From Mytilisepta virgata (Eukaryota > Mollusca > Bivalvia > Mytilida > Mytilidae): a DNA stretch of 64,000 nucleotides. Both the position numbers and the translations under genes were made by a program. The stretch is from contig CM051512.1 of assembly GCA_028015205.1 (NCBI GenBank), positions 19,809,139 through 19,873,138 on the forward strand. The letters run 5' to 3'. Below the pieces are notes generated by a model. That model saw only the letters and a program-made list of their open reading frames with translations. It was not told the DNA's origin and ran no database searches. Numbering within the stretch: the stretch's first letter is position 1; each line of letters opens with the position of its first letter. Shown in pieces: positions 1 to 11,275 of the stretch.

Positions 1-472
1 ATGAAGTTACATATACATTTTTAGTTCTTAAAATATCCCATTCAAAATATTAATTTCAATTTTCTTATAGGAATTTAAAGAGGAATAAGGAAACAACAAG
101 AAATTTCCAGCACTTGATTTAGTTCATTAATTAACAAAAAATATACGAATTAAGTATTTTATTTTTTTATTCAAAACGGTAATGTACGTTTTGACCTCAA
201 TACGGGTCAACGGCTATATTAATTATATTAATCCCGGGTTAACCAAAGAATCGTGTCAAAAAGAAAAGAAAAAAGCTAGTTACAACATATTTCCGCATAT
301 ATTGAAAGATATATAGATTTTATGTCATGCCAATACGTATGGCAGAAAATATTTTGTTTAAATTTCTAAGGTGATAAGACAATTTAAAAATAATCACCCG
401 TATTTCCTAATAAAATGCTACCTGTGAGGAAGTATTAATCGACATGATGTAAAGTCGCTATTACATACAAAA
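1..472. other. AT-rich sequence upstream of the receptor-like gene
   Basis: No convincing coding segment is seen. The stretch just before 473 must contain the 5' UTR or promoter of the receptor-like gene if 473 is its first coding exon, but I recognise no TATA box or initiator with confidence. Confidence 0.4.
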
Positions 473-533
473 ATGAACTTTGTGTTTATTTTTTGGATTT
501 TAATTCTAGCAGCTTTCATCCTACAAAAGATAA
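473..533 (+). CDS. Receptor-like gene, exon 1 (signal peptide)
   Basis: ATG at 473 opens 20 codons of mostly Phe, Ile, Leu and Trp, a typical signal peptide core. The donor is GTATAT at 534, leaving one base that pairs in phase with exon 2. The phase fit and the hydrophobicity are the support; the 1.8-kb intron makes the link an inference. Confidence 0.65.
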
Positions 534-3500
534 GTATATATATATTATAAAACCATAGAAGTTCAAGTACATTTTAAACTATTTTATTCGGAAAGTTTCA
601 TTTTACTGGTACATTTTCAAAAGTCTCGTAGCCATACATGTACTACTGCAGTATCTAATACACAGAGTATTGTATACTGTGGCTATAAAAAGATATAAAA
701 ATATGGGGAAGGGTCAGTTAGTTATTTAAAATTGAAAAATATTGACCATATTATTGTCCTCGCTTGGAACAAGCACATTCAGAATGTGGCTGGGTTAAAT
801 GTAAATATGTTTATCCCTAACCCCCTATAAGTGACTAATCAAGGACAGAGAACAAATAAAAATAAGGATCAATACGTAATAAAGGTATTAGGCTAATGAC
901 AGGTCATCACCGCAAATTATATTTCTTTTTTACCAAAAATGACTTTAACTTAAATATTTAAGGAGGGAATTATGTAGATAAAATGTATATCTTTTTAACG
1001 TTTTTTGTTGTTTGTATACGGCGTCCATGAACATAAGTTAGCTTTTCCGAAGTTTGGGAATAATTACCGAGGTGATTGATAATAAGTTTTTTGGAACATG
1101 CGGGACAATTGAGAGAATCCTGTGGTCAATTATGGCCCGGATACCGTAATTAAAATAGTTTGGAATTGGAACAAAATATAACGTAAAAACAACTGACAAA
1201 AGTACAATTACTGTACTAATAGAATGCTCGTTGTAAATTTGAATGAGACCGGTTCCACCCATTGAAAACCGGAAATCTGATCACACTTACGGCTAAATTT
1301 TCCCAACTTAAGGGTTCTGAGTCCACTTCGTTCCCACTAGTTAAGGGCCTGAGCCCAATTCGTTCTCTTTAGAGGGAACAAAGTTGACCCAGAACCCCTG
1401 AATCTAGAGAATGGTGAAATGGGACCCTAACAAAAAGATCAAAGTACGAACTGAATAACAAAAGACCACCCCTCCCCTAAATACCAATTTTAGTTGTTTT
1501 TGTTGGTGCACCTGAACCATGAATCTAAGTATTCGTAAAAATACACATTTCAGATTGTGTGTGCCAAAAAGGTAGTATCATCGAATAAGCAGGTTTCGCA
1601 AAACTATGAAAATTTATACGTAGGAAAATAAACCAATCCACTCTATACATACATTGTAGTGCGAGATCTCTCTGACGTCAAACAATCTGTTCTAGAAATG
1701 ACTGGGGCAGTGGGACGTCAGAGCTCAGTAAATGAAATACAACTTGAATGAAAATTCGGACCAGAATCGACAAATATCAGTGTTTAACGAGGGAAAAGAC
1801 CCGAGATTCTTCACTTCCATACCAATTTTCCTATTGAAAAAAGTTTATACATTTACCAATTCAGAAAATTACGGATAACAACAGCGTCATGTAGGTGATG
1901 AAATAGTGTCGTCTGCTTACAGTTTGACTGGTCAAAAATGGCACTCTAAGGATGAAGAAAATAATTTTCGTACAGCAAATGCAGAAACAAGTGACACATA
2001 CATGTAGGGTTTTGTTGGCCTAAAATTATTTTAAAATTATTGAAAAATATAAATATTTTTCGCAATATTTCCAGTTTTATATGTGACGCTCTGACGTCCT
2101 TTCCGTACGGCTCCGGTCGATACTAAATACACATATAATACGTAATAACCCTTCAAGGTAGATCTAAAGCATTCGAGCAGATATTCTGAAAATATTATGA
2201 GTTCAACTAACAATGTTCTTGTGAATTAAGTAGGTGTTAACTAGGCAGAACATTCTCAGACGTTTCGGGACAGGGGGTTAACTTTCAACAGTATAATAAA
2301 TTGGGTACACTTTAAGTTATAAAAAACATGCTTGTAATTCCTTACTTTTGTTTTTAAATTCCAGCATCAATTCAAAGTTGTTACAGTAATGGACCTGACA
2401 ACAACACTATATGTTGTTATCCTAACTGCACGAATAGAAATGATACGTCCTGTAACCAGTCATGTCCTTTTGGAATGTCTCTACTATTTTCAAATAATAT
2501 TTCGGATATTTGTTCATCAGCATCGGTCGAAAGCTTAAAACACTTATCAAAAATATGTGTAGTGACCTGTCCTATTGGTTTTCTCAAACTCCAATCACGT
2601 GATACAGCAATATGTATAGAACGTGAAGTCATATGTACTAGTAACATTGAATGCAGCCATATTTCTGACATCTGTTTATGCAACGAAGAAGACGATATGC
2701 TTCATGGTACAAACGAGATAACAACAACATCTTTTGACGTAATATCAACAACCAATATATACAATCCTAAGGACTGCAGTAAAGAAACATTTATATTATA
2801 TATTTTATCAGGAATTACTGGTGCCCTGTTGCTATTTATTGTTGTATCCATAGGTTGTATATGTTCACTTCGACGTAAATTACATGAATCAAGGAAACAT
2901 TATTCACGTTTTTCGGTAGGTATAAAATATTATCGCTGAAATATAACAATATTTATGTTCTGAGATTTTAAATTGACATTTCTTTAATCTGTATATAAGA
3001 AGTTGGGTTTTAACCCCCTCAAAAACGTTTGATCTTACTTGGACTTAGGATTGTTTCTTACAGTGTTTTGTTGATTATTTTTGCGTTTTCTTTGTTTTTT
3101 CCCTCTAGTGCCTTTTATATGGGAAATGTATTATTTGGATTTGTTATGTGGCTTTTTGTGAAACAGTCCTGAAAAACGAACCCTTCATCCATATTTCATG
3201 CTATGCGGAGCAGAACTGCATGCGATATGAATGAAATGATATGACAAAAAATCCTACATGTTCTTTTCAAAAACTCAAGATAACGAACAGCGCTCTTTTT
3301 GTTGTTTTCATCTTAAAATTGCAGTATGGCCTTGAATACGAGGAAAATAAGTTAAGCACGGATATGAGAAAAGTCTACACATCGCAATGCTATTATTAAA
3401 GACACAGCTGCAAGGATGCCATGTCTGTCATAGCGGTTTAGAAAAATGTTTGAACTAATAACATTACGCTTTTTGTTGTTATATGTGGGTTTCCATATTT

Positions 3501-6500
3501 TGAGTAAAGCAGGAAAAAACAACCAAAAATGCTTCTCGGTAAATATTAGCTCGATAGGTCCAATAGTCGAGACTGGGTATTGGATTATATTGTTTGATTC
3601 AATTTGTCCTAAAAACTTTTTTGATTCGTCAAATGATCCACGTAGGAATGACTGAAGAACCTATATACATATTTGTTTTAATTATATAGTTCGAGATCCC
3701 TATGATGTCTTAGGATTTTAATAAGGTTATGAAAAATATGTTCCCCTCATGATTGATTTGAAAGTGCTTACTGAATATATATACTGTCATTCCAGCAATT
3801 GGAACATAAACCAGCCATCGGCACGGAAAACACTGAAGGAACAAATTTCTATGTTGATATTTGTATCGAAGAGACACAGGTATGTCTTCTTTATTAAGGG
3901 TATAGAAGAAATTTGAAAAAGGCAGGTAAAATTTTGTTAAATACATGTGGTACTAGCTCAACATATGGCGAACTTATATGGAACATTATTTTAATGTTGG
4001 GGAAAATCAGCCATTTTATTATATATATAAAAGTAGTTTACAAATTATATTCTAATATTCATTCATTATCCTACTGCATTCATTTTGCGAACAAAGCCAA
4101 GCTCGAAATACAACTATGACCGTCACGCAAAATGGCGTTGCAGTCATATTCAGTGCAAAAAAATGCTATCTATCGGTGACAAATATAAAAAAATCCCATG
4201 GTAAAAAAAAAACCAAAAGAGCTTGGCATCATTTAATTATTTCGTAATTTTATGATTTTTCTACACGGTATACAACCTTCCCTCATCATCTTATCAAAGA
4301 GAAGTTGACTACACTTATTAACTGGTCTTTTGAACCTTCTGGTTTAACTTACATTTGTTGTAACAGTTTTAAAGAATTTTTCAGTCGTAAAGAGTATGCA
4401 AATTACAGTTGTTTGACAAGCTATGAAATGTCCGCTTCTCGCTGGACAACAATTTTGTTCGTTTTGGCAATATTCTGTATGGCCAGATAATTATGTACAA
4501 ACTGTGTAGTTCATGAAAAATTTCCTTAAGGGTGAAATTCAGAATCACGATCAATAAATAAATATTTTTCGCAACAATTTCAGGTATCTTGATTTATCAT
4601 TTACTGTTGATAAGCCCCGAGTTTCTTAAATATGCAAATTAAAAAATTTATCCAAAAGAGCTACATTTGAACAAAACTAATAGGAATAGGAAATGCAGTT
4701 CTTTTTAGATCGGACTATAAATATCGAAAATGGAGAGATAATAACTAAAATTTAGGGTAAAAGGGGCGGTTTTAATTTCCAAATTAATAAATTCCACTTT
4801 TTTGACGGAGACGTGCCTATGGCAAGATTTTATGGAGTCTACATATCATAGCTTGTAAGTTTTGCACGAATTTGCTCAAGGTTAGAGCGAAACCATACGA
4901 TTACTAAAAAAACTTACAGGGTTATAGATTTCACAAGCTGCTTAATGCTTTTAAAACGTTTTATAATAGCTATCAATATCTTTTAGCTAAATACCACGCT
5001 TCCAGAAAAGCAATTATCATGAAGGGGCTTTCCCATCCTAGTTTGTATTGTAATATCGTAAATAAATTCAAAAGTACCAACAATAACCCACAGAAACGTG
5101 GTAGTTACTTAAGATATTTTCCCAGTATGGGCTACAAATATGAAATTGTGTGTAATTCTTTAAAAATTGCTCTTTCTCCCAATGACTTGAAGACTTTAAA
5201 TTTATACTGGCCTCTCACGAATACTGCCGATTTTTAATGAACTCTATGACGAGATGACATTAAACCCTTTATGGGAGTGTTGTTTCAGACTTTAGTATTA
5301 AGCGACAGTATTAGGCATGCAGCTATGAGAGCCTTAGCTAGTTTAAAGATAAAACGAGCACATTCTGACTATGCTTTCTAAATTATTATACACCAGAGTG
5401 TTAGCAGAGATAAGGAGGAGGTTTGGGTACCCTTAGAACCGGTTTAACCCCACCACTGTTCTGTGTCTGTACCAAGTCAGAATACTTTTATCTTTACTGT
5501 GTTTATGTTTGTATTTTGGGCTTTCTTGTGTAGTTTTTTGTCTGTCGTTTGCGGTATTTTGATTGATTTGGTGTGTCATTGTTTTCCTTTCTTGTTATCC
5601 ATTTTGTTGTTTAATTACCTCCCCATTGATATATCTTTTTACTGGATTATAGAAAGAAGATGTGTTATGTGTAAAAAAGTAAAATGATATTGCGGACGGA
5701 TTTTTTTTTTTAGAAATGAGTCTATATAAGCCAAAAATGTGTTTTTCCGGTTACAACACCGCACCATTTTTTGACGGTTTAGTCAACTTTAGCCCTTTTT
5801 TATCTTTTAAGCAAAATCTACAAATATTTTCAAAACGATACCGTTATACCTTCCCTATTGTCAAATCTGAAAGGGAATAGAAAAAAAAACTTCTCTCTGG
5901 CATTTCGCTATATACAGAACATTAGACTATAACTGCACATTTTATATCCGTTTTGTAGTTCCAGCAATCCACCATGGGCGGTAGTAACCAGCCGGAAGAT
6001 AGTAGTATTAATCAATACGCTGAAGTTGGGGATGTAAGTAAAGAAAAGGTAAAATTTAAAATCATTGCCCAAGAATATAATAATTCTAAAAGTCAGTACT
6101 TAAGTAATCTACACAAATACTTGAGTATTTAGATGAATGCATATTCGACACATTTACAAAAAAATATATATATATCAATAAGTACACGTCGGATTTTAAT
6201 ATGGCTGTTTATTTGTATATTCGAAATATTCCAATATGAATGAATAATAAAATATATCATACTACATGTGTATCACCATGCTCACAACTTTGGAAAGACA
6301 AAACAATTATCAAAACCTGAGTTATCTTTTCGACATAAACGACAACAAATTGGGTCGCTATATCGACACACATTTCAAGCTGTCTGAAAACTCTTTGGGT
6401 GAAAAATGGCATTAAAGCTGCAGGAAATTTCTTCATTCTGCTACAATACTGTGAATACGATGAATATTTTTAATGGACACCAACGCTGTCCATATACAGG

Positions 6501-8927
6501 TATTCGTGGTCAAAGGCACTATAAAACCCTCTACGCTCTAACCGCAAACATTTCAATAGACATGAAATAAATAAACTAGAGGTAGGGCCTGTCGGAACGA
6601 CAGCTATACCCGCACTCCACATTTATTTGTAACACACATTCTTAACATTTTCAGTTTCCATTGCATTACAGTTTGCATCTGTAACCAATAACCTTTGCAG
6701 AGATGTATCACAACCCACTTTTACTGTAATCTAACTTTTTGACCTCTTTTCCCTTTTTGGCCCTTTAAATCCTCAAAATGCAGAATAAAAGCATGCTTAG
6801 CATTACATTTTGCATCTGTAACAAATAACCTTTTCACAAATATATCACAACCCACTTTTACTATAATTTTAACTATATGGAACCTTTTAGGGACCTATAG
6901 CCCCTTAAACTGAATTTCTTTAGATAAAATTTTAGTAATTATGATCTTTTTCTGTTTTTGCCCTTTTGGTCCCCCCACCCCACTCCCTTTTAAAAAATTT
7001 GGAATTCGGACGGACGACCGTATCGACAATATACCCGAACTTTCATTCGAAAGTGCGGGTATAATAAGTAACAGGAAAGGTCAGTATTGACATACCAATC
7101 AATTAACCCATCCAATCGATGGATGGTAAGACAAACAAATAACATAAAAGAACACAAATACAAACATAGTAACAACATAGAGTCTGACTTGGTGCAGACA
7201 CTGGGTAGTTGTTGATTAAACCGGTTATGATGTATAAAACAACTCCCCCCTTTTATCTACACGAATTCGGCTCAATGACTGACAACTATACAAGTATACA
7301 TAAATTTTGTTGCTGGTTTTTTTATTGCCAAAACATCAAGTATACAATCAAATGAAAAATTATACCTTTTCTTTCCGTACACAAAAACAATGACCAGCAA
7401 TTTCATATTCATTGTTTAAGGTCTCACTACACTTTAAGATGAAGTACGACAACAAACCCTGTACATTTGAATAAACTTACATATGCATTTGTAGAATTTT
7501 ATGGATTTAATTAACCAGCATATCTTTTCTTACATAGTATAAGTATGGCAGAATTTAAATTACTGGTAATAACTTATTTTTGTTAAAAGCAACCCCCTGG
7601 CATGAGCAGAAGAGAAGAAACCAATATAACAGGGAATAAAAAAGGTACCAAAAGTTCATCGAACCCGAAATATAGAATAAATCAGAGCACGAAAGGTAAA
7701 GAGAATAATGATAATATCATTAGAATGAGGGATAAACAGCCTAAAACTAAGAAGAAAGAAAAAAGTAATAAAAATTCTTCTAGCGATAGCAAAAATAAAG
7801 CAAAGGCTAAGGACAAACAGGCAGTTCAAATTATTCATGAATATGGTAATGTTGCTACAGGAGGCTTTAACAACGCGGATGATTCAGAAGCAAAATATGA
7901 ATCCATGCATGGAATAAAAGTAAAAGGTAATTTAACAGAATATGGAAATATTCTTAATGACAAGACTGATACTGAAGCAAAATATGAATCCATGCATGAA
8001 TTAAAAAGGGGAAAAGATAGAGTAATAGAAACGTTGACCACCAAAACGAAGGAAGGAGAACTCGATTTGAATCGCTCCGATATTCAAGAAAACAAATACG
8101 AATCCATGCATGGTAAGTCTATCCCTCAGCCTTTATCAACTCAGCAAATCGATACTTCATTAAATTTTTATGAAACAATGGAAAACGTGGTAATAAGACC
8201 TCCAGGATCTACTGTTTCAAACGAGGAAGCTGATTCATCAAAAAGCTGTTCAAAAACAACAAGTTCCATTTCAAACAAATCCAATAAGACTCAAGTTAAA
8301 TTAGAAAAATCAATAAAGAAATCCAAAAATTCAGACAAACTCCCAGTGCATGCTAAAACGAACAGTGAGGATGCATATTTGTCTAACTTTGGTTTAATAA
8401 ATACGCATGGAGCTAGCACACATAAGACGATACAAAAGAAGACAGAAACACCAAGCATACAGGAAAATTCACGTGACGTTGCAACTTTCCCGCTAACTTC
8501 CTTTAAACCCTTACAGGAAGATAAAACCCCACTGGAATATGAAAACGCTGGCAATATTGTAAGAAGTCCAATACTTATGAGACTGAATACTTCAACAGAA
8601 GTCGAGGTCAACACTGAAAAAACAGTCCAAGCAAATGAAACCAAATTTGATAACTTAACTAGGGACAGTAACAATGAACGCCCAAGTAGCCCTTCTTTAA
8701 CTCCAGACTCAGACAATACGTCGAATGAAGATACTGATCGCGAAGACAGCCAGGACGATGACGAAGGTTCAAATTCTGAAAACGAAGAATCATCCGCAGC
8801 AAATGTTTTGAAATATCGCTTACAAAACTGTTTATCTTTACACGAAAAACTAAGACAAAGGCGGAATGTAGTTGAAGTAATTGGGAAAGACACAAAAGAA
8901 AGAGACCCGGAAATGAACAATTTTTAA
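473..8927 (+). CDS. Predicted single-pass receptor-like protein with SH2-docking tail (five exons)
   Basis: The coding exons are 473-533, 2365-2915, 3796-3879, 5965-6033 and 7590-8927; the phases match at every junction (1, 0, 0, 0) and give 700 codons plus stop. What is seen: a hydrophobic signal peptide (about residues 2-17), an ectodomain to about 160 with 15 Cys including two C-x3-C-P-x-G modules and five N-glycosylation sequons, one membrane helix (about 163-187) followed by Arg-Arg-Lys, and a roughly 510-residue Lys/Ser/Asn/Glu-rich tail. The tail has Tyr-Glu-Ser-Met at 358, 387 and 425, Tyr-Glu-Thr-Met at 449, Tyr-Gly-Asn at 340 and 373, and Tyr-Glu-Asn at 572. Family knowledge: YxxM binds the SH2 domain of PI3-kinase p85 and YxN binds Grb2. 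I infer a tyrosine-phosphorylated signalling receptor or adaptor at the plasma membrane. There is no kinase domain. I do not recognise the ectodomain family. Exon boundaries are my own prediction. Confidence 0.78.
1312..1397. repeat. Imperfect hairpin in intron 1
   Basis: A 24-bp arm at 1312-1335 (GGGTTCTGAGTCC...) pairs with 1374-1397 with three mismatches. A third, diverged copy of the arm lies in the loop (about 1344-1368). It may be a small fold-back element; no coding sense is seen. Confidence 0.55.
2365..2915 (+). CDS. Receptor-like gene, exon 2 (Cys-rich ectodomain and membrane helix)
   Basis: The acceptor is TTAAATTCCAG at 2354-2364 and the donor is GTAGGT at 2916. The exon encodes residues 21-204. 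Cysteines fall in clusters (CC, C-x3-C-P-F-G, C-x3-C-P-I-G, C-x-C), with Asn-x-Ser/Thr sequons at NNT, NCT, NDT, NQS and NIS. A 25-residue Leu/Ile/Val/Gly helix then precedes a basic stop-transfer stretch. A second donor (TAG|GTATAA, 2920) would break the phase with exon 3 and is disfavoured. Confidence 0.8.
3796..3879 (+). CDS. Receptor-like gene, exon 3 (28 codons)
   Basis: The acceptor is TCATTCCAG and the donor is CAG|GTATGT at 3880. It is exactly 28 codons, phase 0 at both ends, with no stop, encoding an acidic juxtamembrane segment with one Tyr and one Cys. Being phase-symmetric, it could be skipped without a frameshift. Confidence 0.68.
4270..5690 (+). mobile_element. Degenerate reverse-transcriptase element, subfamily 1, in intron 3
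   Basis: Scattered frames resemble the finger-to-thumb part of an animal reverse transcriptase: 4305-4490 carries a conserved-looking N-S-F-K-E-F-F-S block, 4830-4880 a Y-G-V-Y-I-S-like block, and 5019-5237 a further block. Frameshifts and stops between them show it is dead. The 3' end (5400-5690) is T-rich, like the tails of related copies elsewhere in the window. The class (Penelope-like or another non-LTR RT) is uncertain. Confidence 0.55.
5965..6033 (+). CDS. Receptor-like gene, exon 4 (23 codons, tandem donors)
   Basis: The acceptor is TAGTTCCAG at 5964. Two in-frame donors are present: GAT|GTAAGT at 6034 and AAG|GTAAAA at 6049. The first matches consensus better; the second would add five residues (V-S-K-E-K). 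The exon is phase 0 at both ends and contains a Tyr-Ala-Glu-Val sequence, another possible SH2 ligand. Confidence 0.68.
6578..7075. repeat. Dispersed repeat with internal duplication and terminal hairpin
   Basis: The 12-mer TATACCCGCACT at 6605-6616 is repeated inverted at 7052-7063 (AGTGCGGGTATA). Inside, a block starting GCATTACA..TTTGCATCTGTAAC occurs twice (about 6662-6735 and 6802-6870), roughly 140 bp apart. The right end forms a perfect-looking hairpin (7031-7062, one mismatch). This looks like a non-coding mobile repeat in intron 4. Confidence 0.6.
7590..8927 (+). CDS. Receptor-like gene, exon 5 (disordered SH2-motif tail)
   Basis: The acceptor GTTAAAAG ends at 7589, phase 0, and the exon is open to TAA at 8925-8927. 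It encodes residues 256-700. The first 80 residues are Lys-rich. Then comes an imperfect repeat in which an E-Y-G-N-[VI] motif alternates with K-Y-E-S-M-H, followed by F-Y-E-T-M and a Ser/Thr-rich section, a strongly acidic Asp/Glu/Ser run, and a final Leu/Arg amphipathic stretch. The acceptor has a weak pyrimidine tract, so the ATG at 7602 might instead start a separate single-exon gene. Confidence 0.82.
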   Translation, partial: QPPGMSRREETNITGNKKGTKSSSNPKYRINQSTKGKENNDNIIRMRDKQPKTKKKEKSNKNSSSDSKNKAKAKDKQAVQIIHEYGNVATGGFNNADDSEAKYESMHGIKVKGNLTEYGNILNDKTDTEAKYESMHELKRGKDRVIETLTTKTKEGELDLNRSDIQENKYESMHGKSIPQPLSTQQIDTSLNFYETMENVVIRPPGSTVSNEEADSSKSCSKTTSSISNKSNKTQVKLEKSIKKSKNSDKLPVHAKTNSEDAYLSNFGLINTHGASTHKTIQKKTETPSIQENSRDVATFPLTSFKPLQEDKTPLEYENAGNIVRSPILMRLNTSTEVEVNTEKTVQANETKFDNLTRDSNNERPSSPSLTPDSDNTSNEDTDREDSQDDDEGSNSENEESSAANVLKYRLQNCLSLHEKLRQRRNVVEVIGKDTKERDPEMNNF

Positions 8928-9087
8928 CCAAAATCATGTGACCAAAACGATTCATGTTTTTGTTGTATTACTTGTATCATTTAGCAATTTTGATCACGTG
9001 ACAAATGCAATCTGTGATTTGTGAAAGAAATAGATTGAGATAGATAGAAAATGTCAATGAGACAACAATCTAGAGTTGAATCCTAAA

Positions 9088-9245
9088 AACAAATGTCGTT
9101 GTATACCCTTCAACAAGGACCATGTTGCTTATGGTTCATTACATATTCTTATTCAGTTCGCAGTTTTGAATTTGATGCTCTCAATTTGGTTATCAAAATA
9201 ATATTATATTGAGATTATTCAAAAAATATAATATATTGAAATAAC
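9088..9245 (+). repeat. Dispersed repeat, arm A of an inverted pair
   Basis: The sequence (ATGTCGTTGTATACCCTT... to an AT-rich end) matches the reverse complement of 11276-11690 once the SINE in that copy is removed. It is non-coding. Confidence 0.7.
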
Positions 9246-10128
9246 GTTAATAAATAGGTTTCAAATCAAAGTATTTTTTAAATGTAGAATAAAACCTTCC
9301 ACATGACGACTTTTCCATTTCGATAAATGTAAGACAGTGCTTGTATTGTAGTTCATTATCTTACAGTCGCGGTTAGACTTTCAGATAATGAGTCTTGAAC
9401 CTTCGGCCGTCAGCACTTGTTTGAGAGAAACACTTTCTTTGTTAGATGCAATCTTTATATTGATGCCTTAGAAGCAAGGTAATATCAGCAAATCACACAC
9501 TATACATGACATCGTGCAGAGTTTTACTTTTTTCACACTGTCAATAAACGTTGGCTTTACTTTTTTGCCATCACTGCAGCTTAAACTGAATTGGTCATTT
9601 TATTAAAATGCATGTACTTAAATTTTATCAGGCCACTGTTCATACATTTTATGAGTATACCATTTTTAATACATTAAATTTGCCTATTTCGTCCATTTAC
9701 GACTCATCAAAAACAAAAGGATAGATTTAAATGCCAAAATAAAACTATTTTGGTAATAGTAGTTCATTATTTTTTAATATTCCAATGAAGTACGTCAACA
9801 TAAGCATTTACATTTCAAGAAGTCAGATTATATGTAATTATGAAAGTTGTACAAGCTTCGAGATATACTGTTAAATGAGAATATGCAACAACGATAAATC
9901 TAATGAGTACATGCCCATCACCGTATACCTTTTGTTTATTATTACTGATAATTCTCTTTATGTAAAAATTACTTCATTTATATCACTGCAAAAAAGGAAA
10001 AACTCCAGGTTTTATAAATTATAAAAATATACTACTAAATAGTGCTAAAAAACCAAAACGTTAAAAACTATGAAACCGTACTTTGATGTATATTTTCAAA
10101 TCCTGGAATGGCCAAAATCACATTGCCC

Positions 10129-10155
10129 AAAAAAAAAAAAAAAAAAAAAAAAAAA
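10129..10155 (+). repeat. Poly(A) tract
   Basis: An uninterrupted run of about 27 A. It could be the tail of a retro-inserted sequence upstream or slippage-prone low complexity. Confidence 0.85.
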
Positions 10156-10184
10156 CACAAAGTACAGAGCTCTTAAGAAGATAG

Positions 10185-10490
10185 ATACCAAACATTTAAT
10201 AGTTTGATTGACCGTTACAATATCGAAGATGATGTTAGACCTGTTCCCAATGTCTGAACATTCGATGTACCGCCACCTATTTGTGACTATAATTGACTTT
10301 GTTTGGCTTCACGACGGGTGTCGTGTTGTTAATTGTTTTTTAGTTTTTGTCTGTATGGTTGTTCATTTGTCTCCCGGGATTGTCTGTCTTATGGATTGGG
10401 TTTTTTTGGTTTGCTCCTTCGATATATTTGCCCTCTTTGAAACAATAACGATAAAGATAATAACTGATTTTATTCATGTTTTAAAATGAT
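10185..10490 (+). mobile_element. 3' fragment of reverse-transcriptase element, subfamily 2
   Basis: Coding-strand sequence including I-S-K-M-M-L-D-L-F-P is shared with 60470-60515, followed by a T/G-rich region that reads as Val/Leu-rich peptide and matches 60540-60790. It is the last part of the RT ORF plus 3' region only, so non-functional. Confidence 0.65.
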
Positions 10491-10523
10491 GAGGTAAAAC
10501 CATGCATGACAGTTGTGTTTAAT

Positions 10524-10809
10524 TTAAGGTGGTACCCAACACTTTCACTTAAATTAATTTGGCTCGTTTAATTTTCATAAAATTTTGACAAAGTATTTAC
10601 TTTGACCCATTGACAAAAATTTTAAAATTTAATTTCAAAACATTTGAACCAACCAATTCATCAGAAAAATTACACTGATTGTATAGCAGTTTGACAAACA
10701 CTAATATTGATCATTGAAAAGCTTAATATTCCCTTAACAACACAACGTTATTAAAACGTTTAGCTGATTTTACAGAGTTATCTCCCTGTAGTGTTAGGTA
10801 CCACCTTAA
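10524..10809. mobile_element. MITE with TTAA target duplication, copy 1
   Basis: The terminal inverted repeats are GGTGGTACCCAACACT and AGTGTTAGGTACCACC, directly flanked on both sides by TTAA. It is about 278 bp, AT-rich and non-coding. A TTAA target duplication is known for piggyBac and Kolobok groups; which one mobilised this element cannot be said. Confidence 0.85.
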
Positions 10810-11024
10810 TAATGATAATTATGTAGTCTTAATTATATGACATAAGTTTAAAAAAAAAACTTGTTACCATGATCTATTTTATGGAATATTGAAACATTGA
10901 TGCATACGTTGTAAACATCATCTTCTAAAATTTCAACTAAGTCTTCCAAACTAAAGTGCTGAATACTCATGTTTTACGTCATGAGCTTTTTCAATGGTTG
11001 TATGTTCTTATGATACAATTCTTT

Positions 11025-11110
11025 GATACTAAAATGATGCAAAAGATGTGCACTTTTCGTCGATTTACGACACATCAGTTTTGCTCAAGGCCTAAAATGT
11101 TGAAAATATG
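11025..11110 (-). repeat. Dispersed 'GATGAGTCGTAA' repeat, minus copy
   Basis: The reverse complement contains the block CTGATG-G-TCGTAAATCGACGAAAAG..CACATCTT, also found at 29040-29140 (-), 36105-36200, 61480-61570, 61735-61820 and 63260-63320 (+). It is non-coding. Confidence 0.6.
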
Positions 11111-11275
11111 AATCTTTTAATATGTTTTTCCAATGGTTGTATTTTCTTATGAATAATTTATGTCTTTAGAGAATATTTTTTTTTTATTTCAGACTTTACG
11201 TGGTCTCATTTGAATTATTTACAATGTTTTTGGAGGGTTTTGTTCTACATTAAAAAAAATCCTTTTAATTGAAAC

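Noticed and set aside
3325..3350. Extra exon of the receptor-like gene after TTGCAG
   Set aside because: The short open stretch (Y-G-L-E-Y-E-E-N) with a GT at 3351 would break the phase between exons 2 and 3, and an in-phase end at 3372 needs a poor GTCTAC donor.
8291..8920. 209-codon minus-strand frame
   Set aside because: It is the antisense of the Ser/Glu/Asp-rich exon 5, and Ser/Leu/Phe richness is what that antisense yields.
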